A stretch of DNA of 54,975 bases, taken from assembly GCA_031292015.1 (NCBI GenBank), contig JARLHY010000199.1:1-54975 (forward strand), given 5' to 3'. A program made the translations under genes and the position numbers. Source of the DNA: Negativicutes bacterium. Lineage in GTDB: Bacteria > Bacillota_C > Negativicutes > Sporomusales_B > JARLHX01. The notes beneath the pieces were generated by a model. The model was not told where the DNA came from. It saw only the letters and a list, made by a program, of their open reading frames with translations, and ran no database searches. Shown piece after piece: positions 8,163-17,437 of this stretch; position 1 is the stretch's first letter; each line of letters begins with the position of its first letter.

Positions 8163-9176
8163 GTGGCAGTAACTACAAGTGAGCTGAATGGCAGACAAAA
8201 AGCCGCTGTACTACTCATCGCGCTCGGCCCCGATATAGCGGCCGCCATATTTAAACACCTGCGGGAAGACGAAATTGAAAAACTCACCCTGGAAATAGCC
8301 AACCAACGCAAAGTCACCCAGGAACAAAAGGACAAGGTCCTTATTGAATTCCACCAGATGGCCCTTGCCAAGGAATACATCTCCAGCGGCGGCATCGACT
8401 ACGCCCGCGAAATCATCGAAAAAGCCTTGGGTGCCGAAAAGGCCGTCATGATCATCAACCGGCTGACCTCGAGCCTGCAGATCCGGCCCTTCGACTTCGC
8501 CCGCAAAACCGATCCCGGTCAGCTCTTGAACTTCATTCAGAATGAGCATCCCCAGACCATCGCCCTGATTATGGCTTATCTTCAGCCGGAGCAGTCGGCG
8601 GCGATTATCTCAGCCCTGCCGCCTGATCGCCAGGTTGATGTCGCCAAACGTATCGCCCTGATGGACCGGACCTCGCCGGACATTATCAAGGACGTGGAGC
8701 GGATTTTGGAACGCAAGCTTTCCTCCATGGTCACTCAGGATTTCACCGCCGCCGGCGGCGTCGATTCTGTGGTCGAGGTTCTCAATCGGGTCGACCGGAC
8801 CACCGAGCGGACGATCATCGAAAACCTCGAAGTCCAAAATCCCGAACTTGCCGAAGAAATCAAGAAACGGATGTTTGTCTTTGAAGACATCGTGCTCCTG
8901 GACGACCGTTCCCTGCAGCTGGTACTGCGTGAAATCGACTCCAAGGACTTGTCGCTGGCCCTGAAAGCTTCCTCCAGCGAAGTGGCCGAAAAAATCTACA
9001 AAAACATGTCCAAACGCGCCGGTGAAATGCTGCGCGAGGAAATCCAGTACATGGGTCCTGTCAGGATCCGCGATGTCGAAGAAGCTCAGCAAAAAGTCGT
9101 CAATGTTATCCGTCGCCTGGAAGAGTCCGGTGAAATCATAGTTTCCCGCGGTAAAGGGGACGAGATCATTGTCTAA
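8163..9176 (+). CDS. fliG: Flagellar motor switch protein FliG
   Basis: C-ring protein that links FliF to the switch and touches MotA through charged residues in its C-terminal domain. 337 residues, the usual length. N-terminal FliF-binding domain (about 1-100), middle domain with NEHPQTIALIMAYL (about 123-136), and a C-terminal domain containing the charged torque helix LVLREIDSKDL. GTG start at 8163 follows GGAGGGAGGGTGA. Overlaps fliH by 8 bases. Confidence 0.96.
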   Translation: MAVTTSELNGRQKAAVLLIALGPDIAAAIFKHLREDEIEKLTLEIANQRKVTQEQKDKVLIEFHQMALAKEYISSGGIDYAREIIEKALGAEKAVMIINRLTSSLQIRPFDFARKTDPGQLLNFIQNEHPQTIALIMAYLQPEQSAAIISALPPDRQVDVAKRIALMDRTSPDIIKDVERILERKLSSMVTQDFTAAGGVDSVVEVLNRVDRTTERTIIENLEVQNPELAEEIKKRMFVFEDIVLLDDRSLQLVLREIDSKDLSLALKASSSEVAEKIYKNMSKRAGEMLREEIQYMGPVRIRDVEEAQQKVVNVIRRLEESGEIIVSRGKGDEIIV

Positions 9177-9924
9177 TATTTTTAAGCTGATATCGGTCCG
9201 CAATACGCCGATCATCATAAAAGCTCCGGTCTATGCGCTGCCTGTGGAGCCGTCAGCCGAAGAACCGGCTGACAGCGAAGCCGCGGTGGCCGCGGCTCAG
9301 CTTCTTGACAGCGTGGGCACTGAGACTGTCGTGAATGCCCATAAAGAAGCCACAGCCATCATCGAAGCCGCTAAGAAGGAAGCCGCGGCCCTGATTGCCG
9401 CGGCGACCGAACAGGGAGACCATCTGAAACTGGATGCCTACGACCAAGGCTATCGTGAAGGCCACCAGGCCGGAATGGACCAGGCCCGCCAGGCAATAGA
9501 AGAGGCCACTGCGACCGCCGGACGAATCAAGGCCGAGGCCGACGTCGAGGCTGACGCAAGACTGCTGGCTTCGGAACGGCAGATGGTCGACATCGGTTTG
9601 GCTGTCGCCCGCAAAATACTGAACTATGAAATCGCGGAAAATTACGCCCTCATATTGCCTGTTATCACCGCCGCCCTGGATAAAGTCCGCGACCAGGACC
9701 AGATTACCGTCAGGGTCAGCCCGCAGAACCTCGATTTGGTAAATGAGGCCATGCCTGAGCTGCAATCCCGCCTTTCCCAGGAATCCTCCCTTACTGTCAC
9801 AGGCGACAACGGTCTTAAAAACGGCGACTGCGTGGTTGAGACTGCTTTTGGGGTCATTGACGCCAGGCTCGACACCCAACTGGACGCCATCAAAACTTCC
9901 CTGAAGGAAGCATCCGATGAATAA
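9169..9924 (+). CDS. fliH: Flagellar assembly protein FliH
   Basis: Regulator and stator-like partner of the export ATPase FliI, homologous to V/F-ATPase peripheral stalks. 251 residues. After a 45-residue variable N-terminus there is an Ala/Glu-rich coiled coil (about 45-130, including A/G-xxx repeats such as GYREGHQAGMDQA) and a C-terminal FliI-binding domain with VARKIL and VRVSPQN. TTG 9169 follows AAAGGGGA and overlaps fliG; the end overlaps fliI by 8 bases, so the three are translationally coupled. Confidence 0.88.
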   Translation: MSNIFKLISVRNTPIIIKAPVYALPVEPSAEEPADSEAAVAAAQLLDSVGTETVVNAHKEATAIIEAAKKEAAALIAAATEQGDHLKLDAYDQGYREGHQAGMDQARQAIEEATATAGRIKAEADVEADARLLASERQMVDIGLAVARKILNYEIAENYALILPVITAALDKVRDQDQITVRVSPQNLDLVNEAMPELQSRLSQESSLTVTGDNGLKNGDCVVETAFGVIDARLDTQLDAIKTSLKEASDE

Positions 9925-11230
9925 TTTTTCCGCCGACAAATATTTGCATTCTTTATCCGCCGCAGACCCTATCCAACAGGTAGGCAAAGTTACCCAGATC
10001 ATCGGCCTGTTGATCGAGTCCCGCGGTCCCAAGGTAAATATCGGCGACTTATGTTATATAAAACAGCCTGACGGCGAGTCGGTCCTACCGGCCGAGGTTG
10101 TTGGTTTCAGGCAAAATCAGTCTCTCTTGATGCCACTGGGTGAGATGCATGGCATCGGCCCCGGCTGTGCGGTTGTTTCCGCCCGCCGGACCCTTAAGAT
10201 TAAAGTTGGACCACAAATTCTCGGAAGAATCTTCGACGGCCTGGGCAATCCCATCGACGGAAAAGGGCCGATAACCGCTGAATGTGAATATCCGCTCCAC
10301 GCCGCGCCGCCTTCACCCCTTACCCGTCAGCGTATCTTCGATAAAATCTCGGTAGGCGTCAGGGCTATCGACGGAACCCTGACTCTGGGACGAGGCCAAC
10401 GGGTCGGCATCATGGCAGGCAGCGGCGTAGGAAAAAGCACTCTGCTGGGCATGATCGCCCGCAACACCGAAGCTGACATCAGTGTCATCGCCCTTATCGG
10501 CGAGCGCGGCCGCGAGGTTCGCGAATTCATCGAACGCGACCTGGGGGAGGAAGGCCTGAAACGATCGGTGGTGGTGGTCGCCACCTCGGATCAACCGGCG
10601 CTGCTCCGCCTCAAAGGGGCAATGACCGCTACCGCCATTGCCGAATACTTCCGCGACCAAGGCCTGAACGTCATGCTGATGATGGATTCCGTCACAAGGT
10701 TTGCCGCCGCTCAGCGTGAAATCGGCCTTACCGTCGGGGAGCCCCCGGCCACCCGCGGTTATACACCTTCCGTATTCGCTGTGCTGCCAAAACTTCTCGA
10801 ACGCACCGGAGCCTCGGAAAACGGATCGATCACCGGTATTTATACCGTCCTGGTGGACGGCGACGACATGAACGAGCCGGTGGCCGACACCGTCCGCAGC
10901 ATCCTTGACGGACATATCGTCTTATCGCGGCGGCTGGCCGAGCTGAACCACTACCCGGCTATCGATATCCTGGCAAGTGTCAGCAGACTTATGCTGGAAG
11001 TAGTGGAAAAAGACCACTGGAAGGCATCCCAGAAACTCCGTTCCCTTATGGCCACTTACAGCGAAGCCGAAGACCTCATCAACATCGGCGCTTACGTGGC
11101 TGGCAGCAATCCGGGCATCGACCGGTCAATTCAGATGATTACCCCGATCCGCGAGTTTCTCCGTCAGGAAATTTTCGAACAATCCGAATTTCCGCAGACC
11201 CGGCAAAGGCTTCTGACTCTGGGCACATAA
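9917..11230 (+). CDS. fliI: Flagellum-specific export ATPase FliI
   Basis: Hexameric ATPase of the flagellar type III export system, related to the F1 beta subunit. 437 residues. Walker A AGSGVGKS at 167-174, the catalytic glutamate region LIGERGREVREFI about 192-204, Walker B LNVMLMMDSVTR about 251-262. ATG 9917 lies inside the fliH end. Followed by fliJ after 21 bases, the standard order. Confidence 0.97.
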   Translation: MNNFSADKYLHSLSAADPIQQVGKVTQIIGLLIESRGPKVNIGDLCYIKQPDGESVLPAEVVGFRQNQSLLMPLGEMHGIGPGCAVVSARRTLKIKVGPQILGRIFDGLGNPIDGKGPITAECEYPLHAAPPSPLTRQRIFDKISVGVRAIDGTLTLGRGQRVGIMAGSGVGKSTLLGMIARNTEADISVIALIGERGREVREFIERDLGEEGLKRSVVVVATSDQPALLRLKGAMTATAIAEYFRDQGLNVMLMMDSVTRFAAAQREIGLTVGEPPATRGYTPSVFAVLPKLLERTGASENGSITGIYTVLVDGDDMNEPVADTVRSILDGHIVLSRRLAELNHYPAIDILASVSRLMLEVVEKDHWKASQKLRSLMATYSEAEDLINIGAYVAGSNPGIDRSIQMITPIREFLRQEIFEQSEFPQTRQRLLTLGT

Positions 11231-11251
11231 GGTTGGTGAGGTGAAGAGACC

Positions 11252-11695
11252 ATGCAGACCTTCCATTTCCGGCTTGACGCTCTGCTTAAATTCCGCCGCA
11301 TGCAGGAAGAAGAAGCCCAGATTAAGCTGGCTCAGTCTACAGCGGCTTTTCTTCGGGAAAAAGAGCGGCTTGATTCTTTTCAGCAGAATCTAAGCCTTCA
11401 CCTTGACACCATCAGAAACCAGCAAAAACAGCCTGTAACCGTTGCAACACTTAAGATGTTGCACGATTATCACGATAAAATAAAGAAGGATATTGTGGGC
11501 CAACAGCTCCTGGTTACAGAAGCCGCGACCCGCCGCCGGGAAGATTTGGCGGTGTTGGAACAAGCAATCAAAGCCCATAAACTGGTAAAAAAGCTGCGGG
11601 AAAAACGCTTTCTTCAGTATCAGACCGAAATGCTGCACGAAGAGCAGAAAAGTTTGGATGAACTGGGACTACAGGTTTTTGCCCGCCAGAAGTGA
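11252..11695 (+). CDS. fliJ: Flagellar export protein FliJ
   Basis: FliJ is the central coiled-coil stalk of the FliI ring and a chaperone escort factor. 147 residues, almost entirely charged coiled coil starting FHFRLDALLKFRRMQEEEA, a recognisable FliJ N-terminus. ATG 11252 follows GGTGAGGTGAAGAG. Position between fliI and the transglycosylase/ylxF pair supports the call. Confidence 0.9.
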   Translation: MQTFHFRLDALLKFRRMQEEEAQIKLAQSTAAFLREKERLDSFQQNLSLHLDTIRNQQKQPVTVATLKMLHDYHDKIKKDIVGQQLLVTEAATRRREDLAVLEQAIKAHKLVKKLREKRFLQYQTEMLHEEQKSLDELGLQVFARQK

Positions 11696-11707
11696 GGATA
11701 TGCCGCT

Positions 11708-12244
11708 ATGGATGGACTGCAGAAAATCATGGCCCGGATATCGACCATCGAACAACGCTTCGGCAGCATGACTGCACCTGGATCAGCGTCATTCGCCGAT
11801 ACCCTTGGACAGGCTCAGGATAAACAGAAATACCTGGCTGGCTCAGGATCTTCATCCGGGTCCGGCTCACATCGGGAAGTTGAAAACATCGTCCGCACCA
11901 CCGCGGCCAAATACAATCTGGACCCGAAATTGGCCCTGGCGGTCGCCACCGCTGAATCCAGCCTTGAACCCGGGGCAGTTTCCCCGGCCGGGGCGGCAGG
12001 GGTCATGCAACTGATGCCTGAGACGGCCCAAAGCTTAGGCGTTCAGAACGTCTTCGATCCCAAGGAAAACGTAGACGGCGGCATCCGTTATCTTTGCCAG
12101 CTGCTCAATACCTTCGGTGGTGACGCCACCAAAGCTGTGGCTGCGTATAACGCCGGGCCGGAGGCCGTGAAACAGTACTGCGGCGTTCCCCCTTACGCCG
12201 AAACCAGGGAATATGTCGACAAAGTGATCAATTTAAGCCGCTGA
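11708..12244 (+). CDS. Lytic transglycosylase (SLT domain) within the flagellar cluster
   Basis: Soluble lytic transglycosylase-like muramidase of 178 residues. The catalytic glutamate is E83 in ATAESSLEPGA, followed by GVMQLMPETA, the NVDGGIRYL region and AVAAYNAGPEAV, all SLT signatures. There is no signal peptide; residues 1-55 are a short coiled region plus a Gly/Ser linker. It sits between fliJ and ylxF, 12 bases after fliJ. Inference: it is exported through the flagellar type III gate and opens the peptidoglycan for the rod, a job done elsewhere by the FlgJ C-terminal domain or by SltF. Wall remodelling of another kind is not excluded. Confidence 0.88.
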   Translation: MDGLQKIMARISTIEQRFGSMTAPGSASFADTLGQAQDKQKYLAGSGSSSGSGSHREVENIVRTTAAKYNLDPKLALAVATAESSLEPGAVSPAGAAGVMQLMPETAQSLGVQNVFDPKENVDGGIRYLCQLLNTFGGDATKAVAAYNAGPEAVKQYCGVPPYAETREYVDKVINLSR

Positions 12245-12291
12245 TTTAGCTATTGGCGCCACTTTTCCGGTAAAGGCAGGCCGATGAACAT

Positions 12292-12909
12292 ATGGCGAAA
12301 TCGAAAGAACCATCCGCTTCGACTCCAACTCCAGCTGCAACAGCCAAAACCCCGCTTCAGCAGCCTCCGAAGAAAAAACGGCGGGTGTTATTGGTCATGT
12401 TCCTTGTTTTTATGCTGCTCATCCTGGCAGGAGCCGGCTTTGCGGCAGGCGTTTATTTCAAATATATCGACGGTCCCGGCCTGGCCAAACGCATGAAGCT
12501 GCACGATCTTCCGGTTGTCGGTCAGTATTTTCCAAAGCCGGAAACCAATTTTGAAACCGTCGACCTTGGAGACAACGCGGAGGAAACGCAGCCACCAGTT
12601 CCACCGGTCGCCGTAGTGCCGACCCCTCCGGCGGTACTTGGCCCCGCTCAGGCCGACATCGACAAAGAAAAGCTGGCCAAGGCCGCCAAGCTGGAAGAAG
12701 CCAAGCGGGTCTCCAAACTCGCCCGGCTTTACAACGGAATGAAACCCGACGAAGCCGTCCCTATACTGAATCAGCTTGATGACGATACCGTTATCGCGAT
12801 ATTGAACAAAATGGAAGACGACCAGGTGGCGAAGATCCTGGCCCAATTCGATCCTAAACGGGCCGCCCGCCTCACCCTGAATATACTGAAAGGCGGCAAA
12901 AATGGCTAG
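12292..12909 (+). CDS. ylxF: MotE/YlxF-like flagellar membrane protein (MgtE N-domain fold)
   Basis: 205 residues. Cytoplasmic Pro/Lys-rich start, one transmembrane helix (about 33-55), a linker with a proline-rich stretch (about 95-115), a helical stretch about 120-145 and a C-terminal MgtE-N-like domain (YNGMKPDEAVPILNQLDDDTVIAILNKM) of short helical repeats. Position between fliJ and fliK is that of Bacillus ylxF; MotE in other bacteria chaperones the stator protein MotC. The exact role here is inferred. ATG 12292 has a weak upstream ribosome site (GGCAGGCCG). Confidence 0.78.
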   Translation: MAKSKEPSASTPTPAATAKTPLQQPPKKKRRVLLVMFLVFMLLILAGAGFAAGVYFKYIDGPGLAKRMKLHDLPVVGQYFPKPETNFETVDLGDNAEETQPPVPPVAVVPTPPAVLGPAQADIDKEKLAKAAKLEEAKRVSKLARLYNGMKPDEAVPILNQLDDDTVIAILNKMEDDQVAKILAQFDPKRAARLTLNILKGGKNG

Positions 12910-12951
12910 CCTTTGAGTATAGATGATCCCCCTGCGAAAGGAGGTGAAACA

Positions 12952-14520
12952 ATGTATGGAGCTCTAATCCCGTGCACTCCTGACATCAAGTCCGCTGTTC
13001 CTGTCAAACGTCAGCTTGCCAAAACCGGTAATGACGCGAAATCCTCAGACGGAGGCGCCTTCGGCAGCGTTCTCGCCACAGCAGTCACAGCCAAGACAAC
13101 AGACCCTCCAGCCAGCGCAAAAGACACTACGAGCCAATCAACCACCGCCAAGGACAGCAAAACTGACCCTGACGCCAATACTGCAAACACAGCCGCCATG
13201 CTGCAACAGGCCTCGCAGCTGCTGCCCCCGCCGTCAGGCGATCCTCAGCCTGCGACCACCGCGGATCAAACTCAGGCGAGTACTTCCATCGGTACTGTCA
13301 CAGCGACCGGTTCCGCCGGTGGACAGGCCTCAACCCTTGCATCATCGGCTGCCCTGATGACCGCGGCCTTGCCTACCGCCGTCTCCACTAACCCGGTTGT
13401 CGACCCTCAGACCCTGGTCGCCGCAGCCTCGCTTACCCCGGTGGATTCCCAACCGGCAGCGACACCAACTCCGGCAACTTCGCTGTCAGGAACAGTAACA
13501 GCAGCGCCGCTTGCAGTCACACCAAACCTTGCTCCGGTGGTCCAGGCTTCAACACCGACACTGACAACTCTGCAAACCCAAGGCACACAGGTATCGACAC
13601 AGACCACCGCTACACCAGTACTCGCAGCAACACAACCAGTCGTCACAGACCAGGCAGCCCAAGTAAAGCAGCAGCAGCCAATGCCGACACCTCAGACCAC
13701 AGACGATTTGCAGGCCGCAGCAGCGCCGGCAGATAATCTTGCAGCAAACCAGACTACCCAGGCACCTGCTGTTAAAACCAACCTCACCCACGGTCAGGTT
13801 ACTGTCACCGTAAACCCATCACCTGTTGTCCAGCCCCAGCCGGTGGTCGTCGCTCCGCAACCGGCAAGCGCAGCCCAGACAATCGTCACTGCTGCCCAGG
13901 ATTCCAAGCCTGGCGACAATGCCGACACTCTGGCTGCCGGCAATCTGTTCAACACCGATACCACCGGCGACAAGTCGACCACCGCTTCTGACGCTATGCC
14001 CCAGTTCGCCGGCATCCTCGAACAACAGACCGCCAAAGTCAGCCAGCCGGTAGACCAGTCTTCCGACGTAGCACAGGCGGCCCGGCCCGATCCTAACAAC
14101 ATCGCCGGACAGATCGTGGAACAAGCCCGACTCATCACCAGAGCGCAAAACTCTGAGATGGTCATCAAGCTCAAACCCGAGCATCTTGGCGAACTGACCA
14201 TGCGGATCGTTGTGGAAAACGGGACAGTAAGCGCCTCATTCCACTCCTCGAATTCGGACGTCAGGGCGGCCCTGGAATCTTCCCAGCTGCAGTTCAAACA
14301 GGACATGGCCGATCAGGGAATCAAAGTCAACCATGTCGGCATCTATGCCTCCCTGGACCAATTTTCCGACAACCAGCAGCGCAGCAACTCCCAGCAGCAG
14401 GCAGTAAAAATCGCGCCCCGTTCCCAAGACGGCCAGGAAGCCGCGGAAGCTGTGGAAGCAGTATCCTCATCAGCAGCTGCGAGTCTGACCGGAAACTCCG
14501 CGGTTGATTACCGAATCTAA
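12952..14520 (+). CDS. fliK: Flagellar hook-length control protein FliK
   Basis: FliK measures the hook and switches export specificity by touching FlhB. From ATG 12952 there are 522 residues; this start is chosen over TTG 12913 because AAAGGAGGTGA lies 5-6 bases ahead. Residues about 20-390 are a long Thr/Ala/Pro/Gln/Val-rich low-complexity ruler region; the C-terminal globular domain (about 395-490) has the family motif [17 protein letters not shown] and the VRAALESS segment. The low-complexity part is poorly conserved in all FliKs. Confidence 0.9.
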   Translation: MYGALIPCTPDIKSAVPVKRQLAKTGNDAKSSDGGAFGSVLATAVTAKTTDPPASAKDTTSQSTTAKDSKTDPDANTANTAAMLQQASQLLPPPSGDPQPATTADQTQASTSIGTVTATGSAGGQASTLASSAALMTAALPTAVSTNPVVDPQTLVAAASLTPVDSQPAATPTPATSLSGTVTAAPLAVTPNLAPVVQASTPTLTTLQTQGTQVSTQTTATPVLAATQPVVTDQAAQVKQQQPMPTPQTTDDLQAAAAPADNLAANQTTQAPAVKTNLTHGQVTVTVNPSPVVQPQPVVVAPQPASAAQTIVTAAQDSKPGDNADTLAAGNLFNTDTTGDKSTTASDAMPQFAGILEQQTAKVSQPVDQSSDVAQAARPDPNNIAGQIVEQARLITRAQNSEMVIKLKPEHLGELTMRIVVENGTVSASFHSSNSDVRAALESSQLQFKQDMADQGIKVNHVGIYASLDQFSDNQQRSNSQQQAVKIAPRSQDGQEAAEAVEAVSSSAAASLTGNSAVDYRI

Positions 14521-14539
14521 ACGAAAGGAGAGTGCACCT

Positions 14540-14974
14540 ATGTCGAACCCAGTAACTGCAACCGCTAATACACCCACCAACCAGCCGGCAACTGTAACCA
14601 ATCCTTCCTCGACCCTCGGCAAGGACGATTTTCTTAAACTGCTGGTAACCCAACTCCAGAACCAGGATCCGCTGCAACCGATGGACAACACCCAGTTCAT
14701 TTCCCAGATGGCCCAGTTCTCCAGCCTGGAACAGATGCAAAATATGAACCAGTCGATGAACACCCTGCAGGCCACTACCATGATCGGGACAGCCGTATCC
14801 TGGAACGACGACAAGGGTAATCAGGTAGTCGGCGTAGTTAGCTCCGTATCCATCGCCAACGGCACCGTCAGCCTCCAGGTCACCAACTCCGCCGGCAGCT
14901 ACACCATTGATCTCAGCAAGGTCACTGCCATCACCACGGTACCATCCAGCTCGAACAACTCGGCCAGCGCGTAA
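14540..14974 (+). CDS. flgD: Flagellar hook capping protein FlgD
   Basis: Scaffold cap that guides polymerisation of hook subunits. 144 residues from ATG 14540, which has AAAGGAGA upstream; an in-frame TTG-type start upstream (14504) lacks a ribosome site and overlaps fliK. Signature [19 protein letters not shown] at about 30-48 followed by [13 protein letters not shown]. This is a short FlgD, lacking the long Ig/tudor-like C-terminus of enteric homologues. Between fliK and flgE, as expected. Confidence 0.92.
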   Translation: MSNPVTATANTPTNQPATVTNPSSTLGKDDFLKLLVTQLQNQDPLQPMDNTQFISQMAQFSSLEQMQNMNQSMNTLQATTMIGTAVSWNDDKGNQVVGVVSSVSIANGTVSLQVTNSAGSYTIDLSKVTAITTVPSSSNNSASA

Positions 14975-14988
14975 GGAGGCAAATCAAT

Positions 14989-15378
14989 ATGGCTGACAGT
15001 CGCATCTATTATCCACAGCAGAATATCCTGCCAGTCAACCGACCTGTCGCCCAATCGACGCAGCCATCCGTCAAGCCGGCCGGCTCCGGACAATCTTTCG
15101 ATCAGATCCTGGACCAGCAACTGACCGGACTGAAGTTTTCCCAGCACGCCCTGCAGCGCCTGCAGAGCCGTAACATCCAGCTGAGCCAGACCGATCTCGA
15201 CAAGCTCAGCGGCGCGGTCGACCAAGCGGCGCAAAAGGGGTCAAGCGACTCCCTGATCCTTATGAACAATCTTGCGCTGGTGGTAAGCGTCAAGAACCGG
15301 ACAGTGATAACAGCCATTGATGGCGCGACAATGAAATCCAACGTCTTCACCAACATCGACAGTGCGGTTATCGTATAA
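14989..15378 (+). CDS. Flagellar operon protein, TIGR02530/YlzI-like family
   Basis: 129 residues. Recognised by KFSQHALQRLQSRNIQLSQ (about 48-66) and the closing segment SLILMNNLALVVSVKNRTVITAIDG; small conserved proteins of this type sit between flgD and flgE in many Bacillota and spirochaetes. Biochemical function is not established; a hook-related chaperone or regulator role is only a guess. ATG 14989 follows TAAGGAGG. Confidence 0.82.
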   Translation: MADSRIYYPQQNILPVNRPVAQSTQPSVKPAGSGQSFDQILDQQLTGLKFSQHALQRLQSRNIQLSQTDLDKLSGAVDQAAQKGSSDSLILMNNLALVVSVKNRTVITAIDGATMKSNVFTNIDSAVIV

Positions 15379-15402
15379 CGGGCTGGACCTCTCAAGGAAG
15401 CC

Positions 15403-15430
15403 CCGGCCGTTGAATGACAGATACGGCCGG
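15403..15430 (+). other. RNA hairpin in the gap before flgE
   Basis: Perfect 8-base stem CCGGCCGT (15403-15410) with ACGGCCGG (15423-15430), loop of 12. No T-run follows, so it is not a normal terminator. It sits in a 99-base gap ahead of the highly expressed hook gene and may mark an mRNA processing or stability site. Confidence 0.5.
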
Positions 15431-15477
15431 CATTAGAAAGTACCGCACAAATAAAACGAATAGGGAGGTCATCGACT

Positions 15478-17151
15478 ATGATGCGATCTCTGTCTTCCGG
15501 TGTGTCGGGCCTACAGGCCCAGCAGACCGCGATGGACGTCATCGGCAACAACATCGCCAACGTCAATACCGCAGGTTTTAAGACATCCCAGGTAAACTTC
15601 CAGGATATCCTCTATCAGACCATTCAGGGCGCCACGGCGCCTCAGGGCACCACCGGCGGCGTCAACCCGATGCAGGTCGGTCTTGGCACCAAAGTTGCCA
15701 GCATCGTCAGTGTATTCACTCCTGGCAGCCTGCAGTCCACCGGACTGAATACCGACCTGGCCATCAACAACGACGGCTTTTTCCAGGTCTCCAACGGCAA
15801 CGACATGCTCTACACCCGCGCCGGGGCTTTCAACTTCGATGAAGTCGGCAATTTGGTCGACTCCGGCACCGGTTATCAGGTCATGGGCTGGCTGCGCAAC
15901 CCGGTCACCGGGGACATCGACACCAACGCCCCTACCACAGCCATCACCATCCCCAAGGGCGTCACCATGGCCCCCAAGGTCTCTACCGAGCAAACCCTCA
16001 CAGGCAACCTGTCCGCCAAAGACAATCTCGGCGACTCAACCCAGACCTCCGGCGAGGTATACGACTCCCTGGGCAACTCCCATATGGTCTATACCACCTA
16101 TTATAAGCAATCAGCCACTCCTGGCGGCCCCACCACCTGGCTGGCTGACGTCAACGTCCCTGACCAGCCGAGCGCCGAAAAAGTTTATTTGCTCACTTTC
16201 GACTCTTCCGGCAAGTTCACCAGCTCGCAGGACGTCACCAACGCCAAGGCCGCAGCCACACCGCCGGCAACAACCGGGTTAACGGTTCCCAGCTTCCAGA
16301 TGGACGCCACCAATAAACAAACCCAGGACTACTCGGTATGGGACGATAACGGAAAAATGCATGTCCTGCAGTATACTTTCACCCCGTCTACGGCTGGCAA
16401 TACCGCTGACGGCGCCACCTGGACCTACACCGTCAGCGACAAGACCGACTCCACCTCAAGCCTCACCGGCGGCTCCATAAAATGGAATGCGCCGGTGGCA
16501 GGCCCCCCCGCCGTGGCAGGGTACTACAGTGGCCTGCCAGCGTCGGTTCAGCCCAACAATTTTGGCACAGCCGTGCCCTTTACGTTCACGGCTGCCGGTC
16601 AAACAGCTCCTGTCACCGGTGCCTTCGTCGCCACGTCTGATCTGTCAGAGTATACGACCGCGACGACGTCTACCGGGATTAGCATGACTCCCACAGGCGC
16701 CAGCTCTATGACCGTGGCCTTCGACTTCACCGGTATTACCGGCTACCAGACCACCGATAACGCCATCCCGCCCACCACCAACGGCTATGCCTCAGGGACG
16801 CTGACTGAAACTAAATTCGACTCCACCGGCACTATCGTCGGCTCCTTCGACAACGGCATGTCGATGAACCTCGGCCAGGTGGCTCTGGCCACCTTCAACA
16901 ACCCCTCCGGTCTTGATAAGGTCGGCAATACCATGTTTGCCGTCTCCAACAACTCCGGCGCCGCCAACGTCGGCACCGCCAATACCGGCGGCCGGGGCTC
17001 GATCAGCGCCAGCGAGCTGGAAGCTTCCAACGTAGACCTTGCCCAGGAATTCTCCAATATGATCATCACCGAGCGGGCCTTCCAGGCCAACTCCAAGATC
17101 ATCACCACCTCGGACGAAATGCTCCAGACCCTGACCGACTTGAAGCGTTAA
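15478..17151 (+). CDS. flgE: Flagellar hook protein FlgE
   Basis: Hook subunit exported by the flagellar system. 557 residues: N-terminal axial helix with NNIANVNTAGFKTS (about 23-36), rod/hook signatures such as DLAINNDGFFQV, a large Thr/Ser/Gly-rich outer domain (about 150-450), and a C-terminal axial segment ELEASNVDLAQEFSNMI plus ITERAFQANSKII. Longer than the enteric FlgE (about 400), the excess being in the surface-exposed middle. A run of seven C at 16503-16509 lies in this variable region. GGGAGGTC precedes ATG 15478. Confidence 0.95.
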   Translation: MMRSLSSGVSGLQAQQTAMDVIGNNIANVNTAGFKTSQVNFQDILYQTIQGATAPQGTTGGVNPMQVGLGTKVASIVSVFTPGSLQSTGLNTDLAINNDGFFQVSNGNDMLYTRAGAFNFDEVGNLVDSGTGYQVMGWLRNPVTGDIDTNAPTTAITIPKGVTMAPKVSTEQTLTGNLSAKDNLGDSTQTSGEVYDSLGNSHMVYTTYYKQSATPGGPTTWLADVNVPDQPSAEKVYLLTFDSSGKFTSSQDVTNAKAAATPPATTGLTVPSFQMDATNKQTQDYSVWDDNGKMHVLQYTFTPSTAGNTADGATWTYTVSDKTDSTSSLTGGSIKWNAPVAGPPAVAGYYSGLPASVQPNNFGTAVPFTFTAAGQTAPVTGAFVATSDLSEYTTATTSTGISMTPTGASSMTVAFDFTGITGYQTTDNAIPPTTNGYASGTLTETKFDSTGTIVGSFDNGMSMNLGQVALATFNNPSGLDKVGNTMFAVSNNSGAANVGTANTGGRGSISASELEASNVDLAQEFSNMIITERAFQANSKIITTSDEMLQTLTDLKR

Positions 17152-17169
17152 CCTTCGCCGATAGAGAAT

Positions 17170-17189
17170 AGGGGGGCGGCTGCCCCCCT
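17170..17189 (+). other. Very GC-rich RNA hairpin between flgE and flbD
   Basis: Perfect 8-base stem AGGGGGGC (17170-17177) and GCCCCCCT (17182-17189) closed by a GGCT tetraloop. It is followed by GGACTCTG rather than T residues. It probably protects the 3' end of the abundant flgE message or partly attenuates expression of the genes downstream; both are inference. Confidence 0.55.
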
Positions 17190-17226
17190 GGACTCTGTCA
17201 GCCAACAACAGCTGGAGGTTTAAAGG

Positions 17227-17424
17227 ATGATTAAACTCACAAAGTTTAAGACCCATGACCACGAGTTCGTGCTCAACGCCGAACTCATCGAGACGATTGA
17301 AGAAACCCCCGATACCGTGATTACCCTATCGACCAACAAAAAACTTCTTGTCGAAGAATCAATGGATGAAGTAGTACGCCGCGTAATGGACTACCGGAGG
17401 TCTTTGGGCCGGAGTATGCGATAA
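17227..17424 (+). CDS. flbD: Flagellar FlbD family protein
   Basis: 65 residues of the small FlbD family (not the Caulobacter FlbD activator). The family features are the start MIKLTKF, a central IETIEETPDTVITL and the segment KKLLVEESMDEVVRRV. Function is unknown; always found in flagellar operons between flgE and motA. ATG 17227 follows GGAGGTTTAAAGG, and motA starts 13 bases after its stop. Confidence 0.88.
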   Translation: MIKLTKFKTHDHEFVLNAELIETIEETPDTVITLSTNKKLLVEESMDEVVRRVMDYRRSLGRSMR

Positions 17425-17437
17425 CTGAGGTGATTGT

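Noticed and set aside
7076..8395. 439-residue open frame on the - strand across fliF and fliG
   Set aside because: It lies fully antisense to two well-supported genes, has no ribosome site and no recognisable domain; high G+C third positions create such shadows.
13407..14306. - strand frames in the fliK repeat region
   Set aside because: They mirror the Thr/Ala/Gln-rich codons of FliK and show only low-complexity Val/Gly/Ser composition.
17157..17164. GCCGATAG as a sigma-28 -10 element before flbD
   Set aside because: The -10 matches well but there is no TAAA-like element 14-16 bases upstream, and it overlaps the flgE end region.
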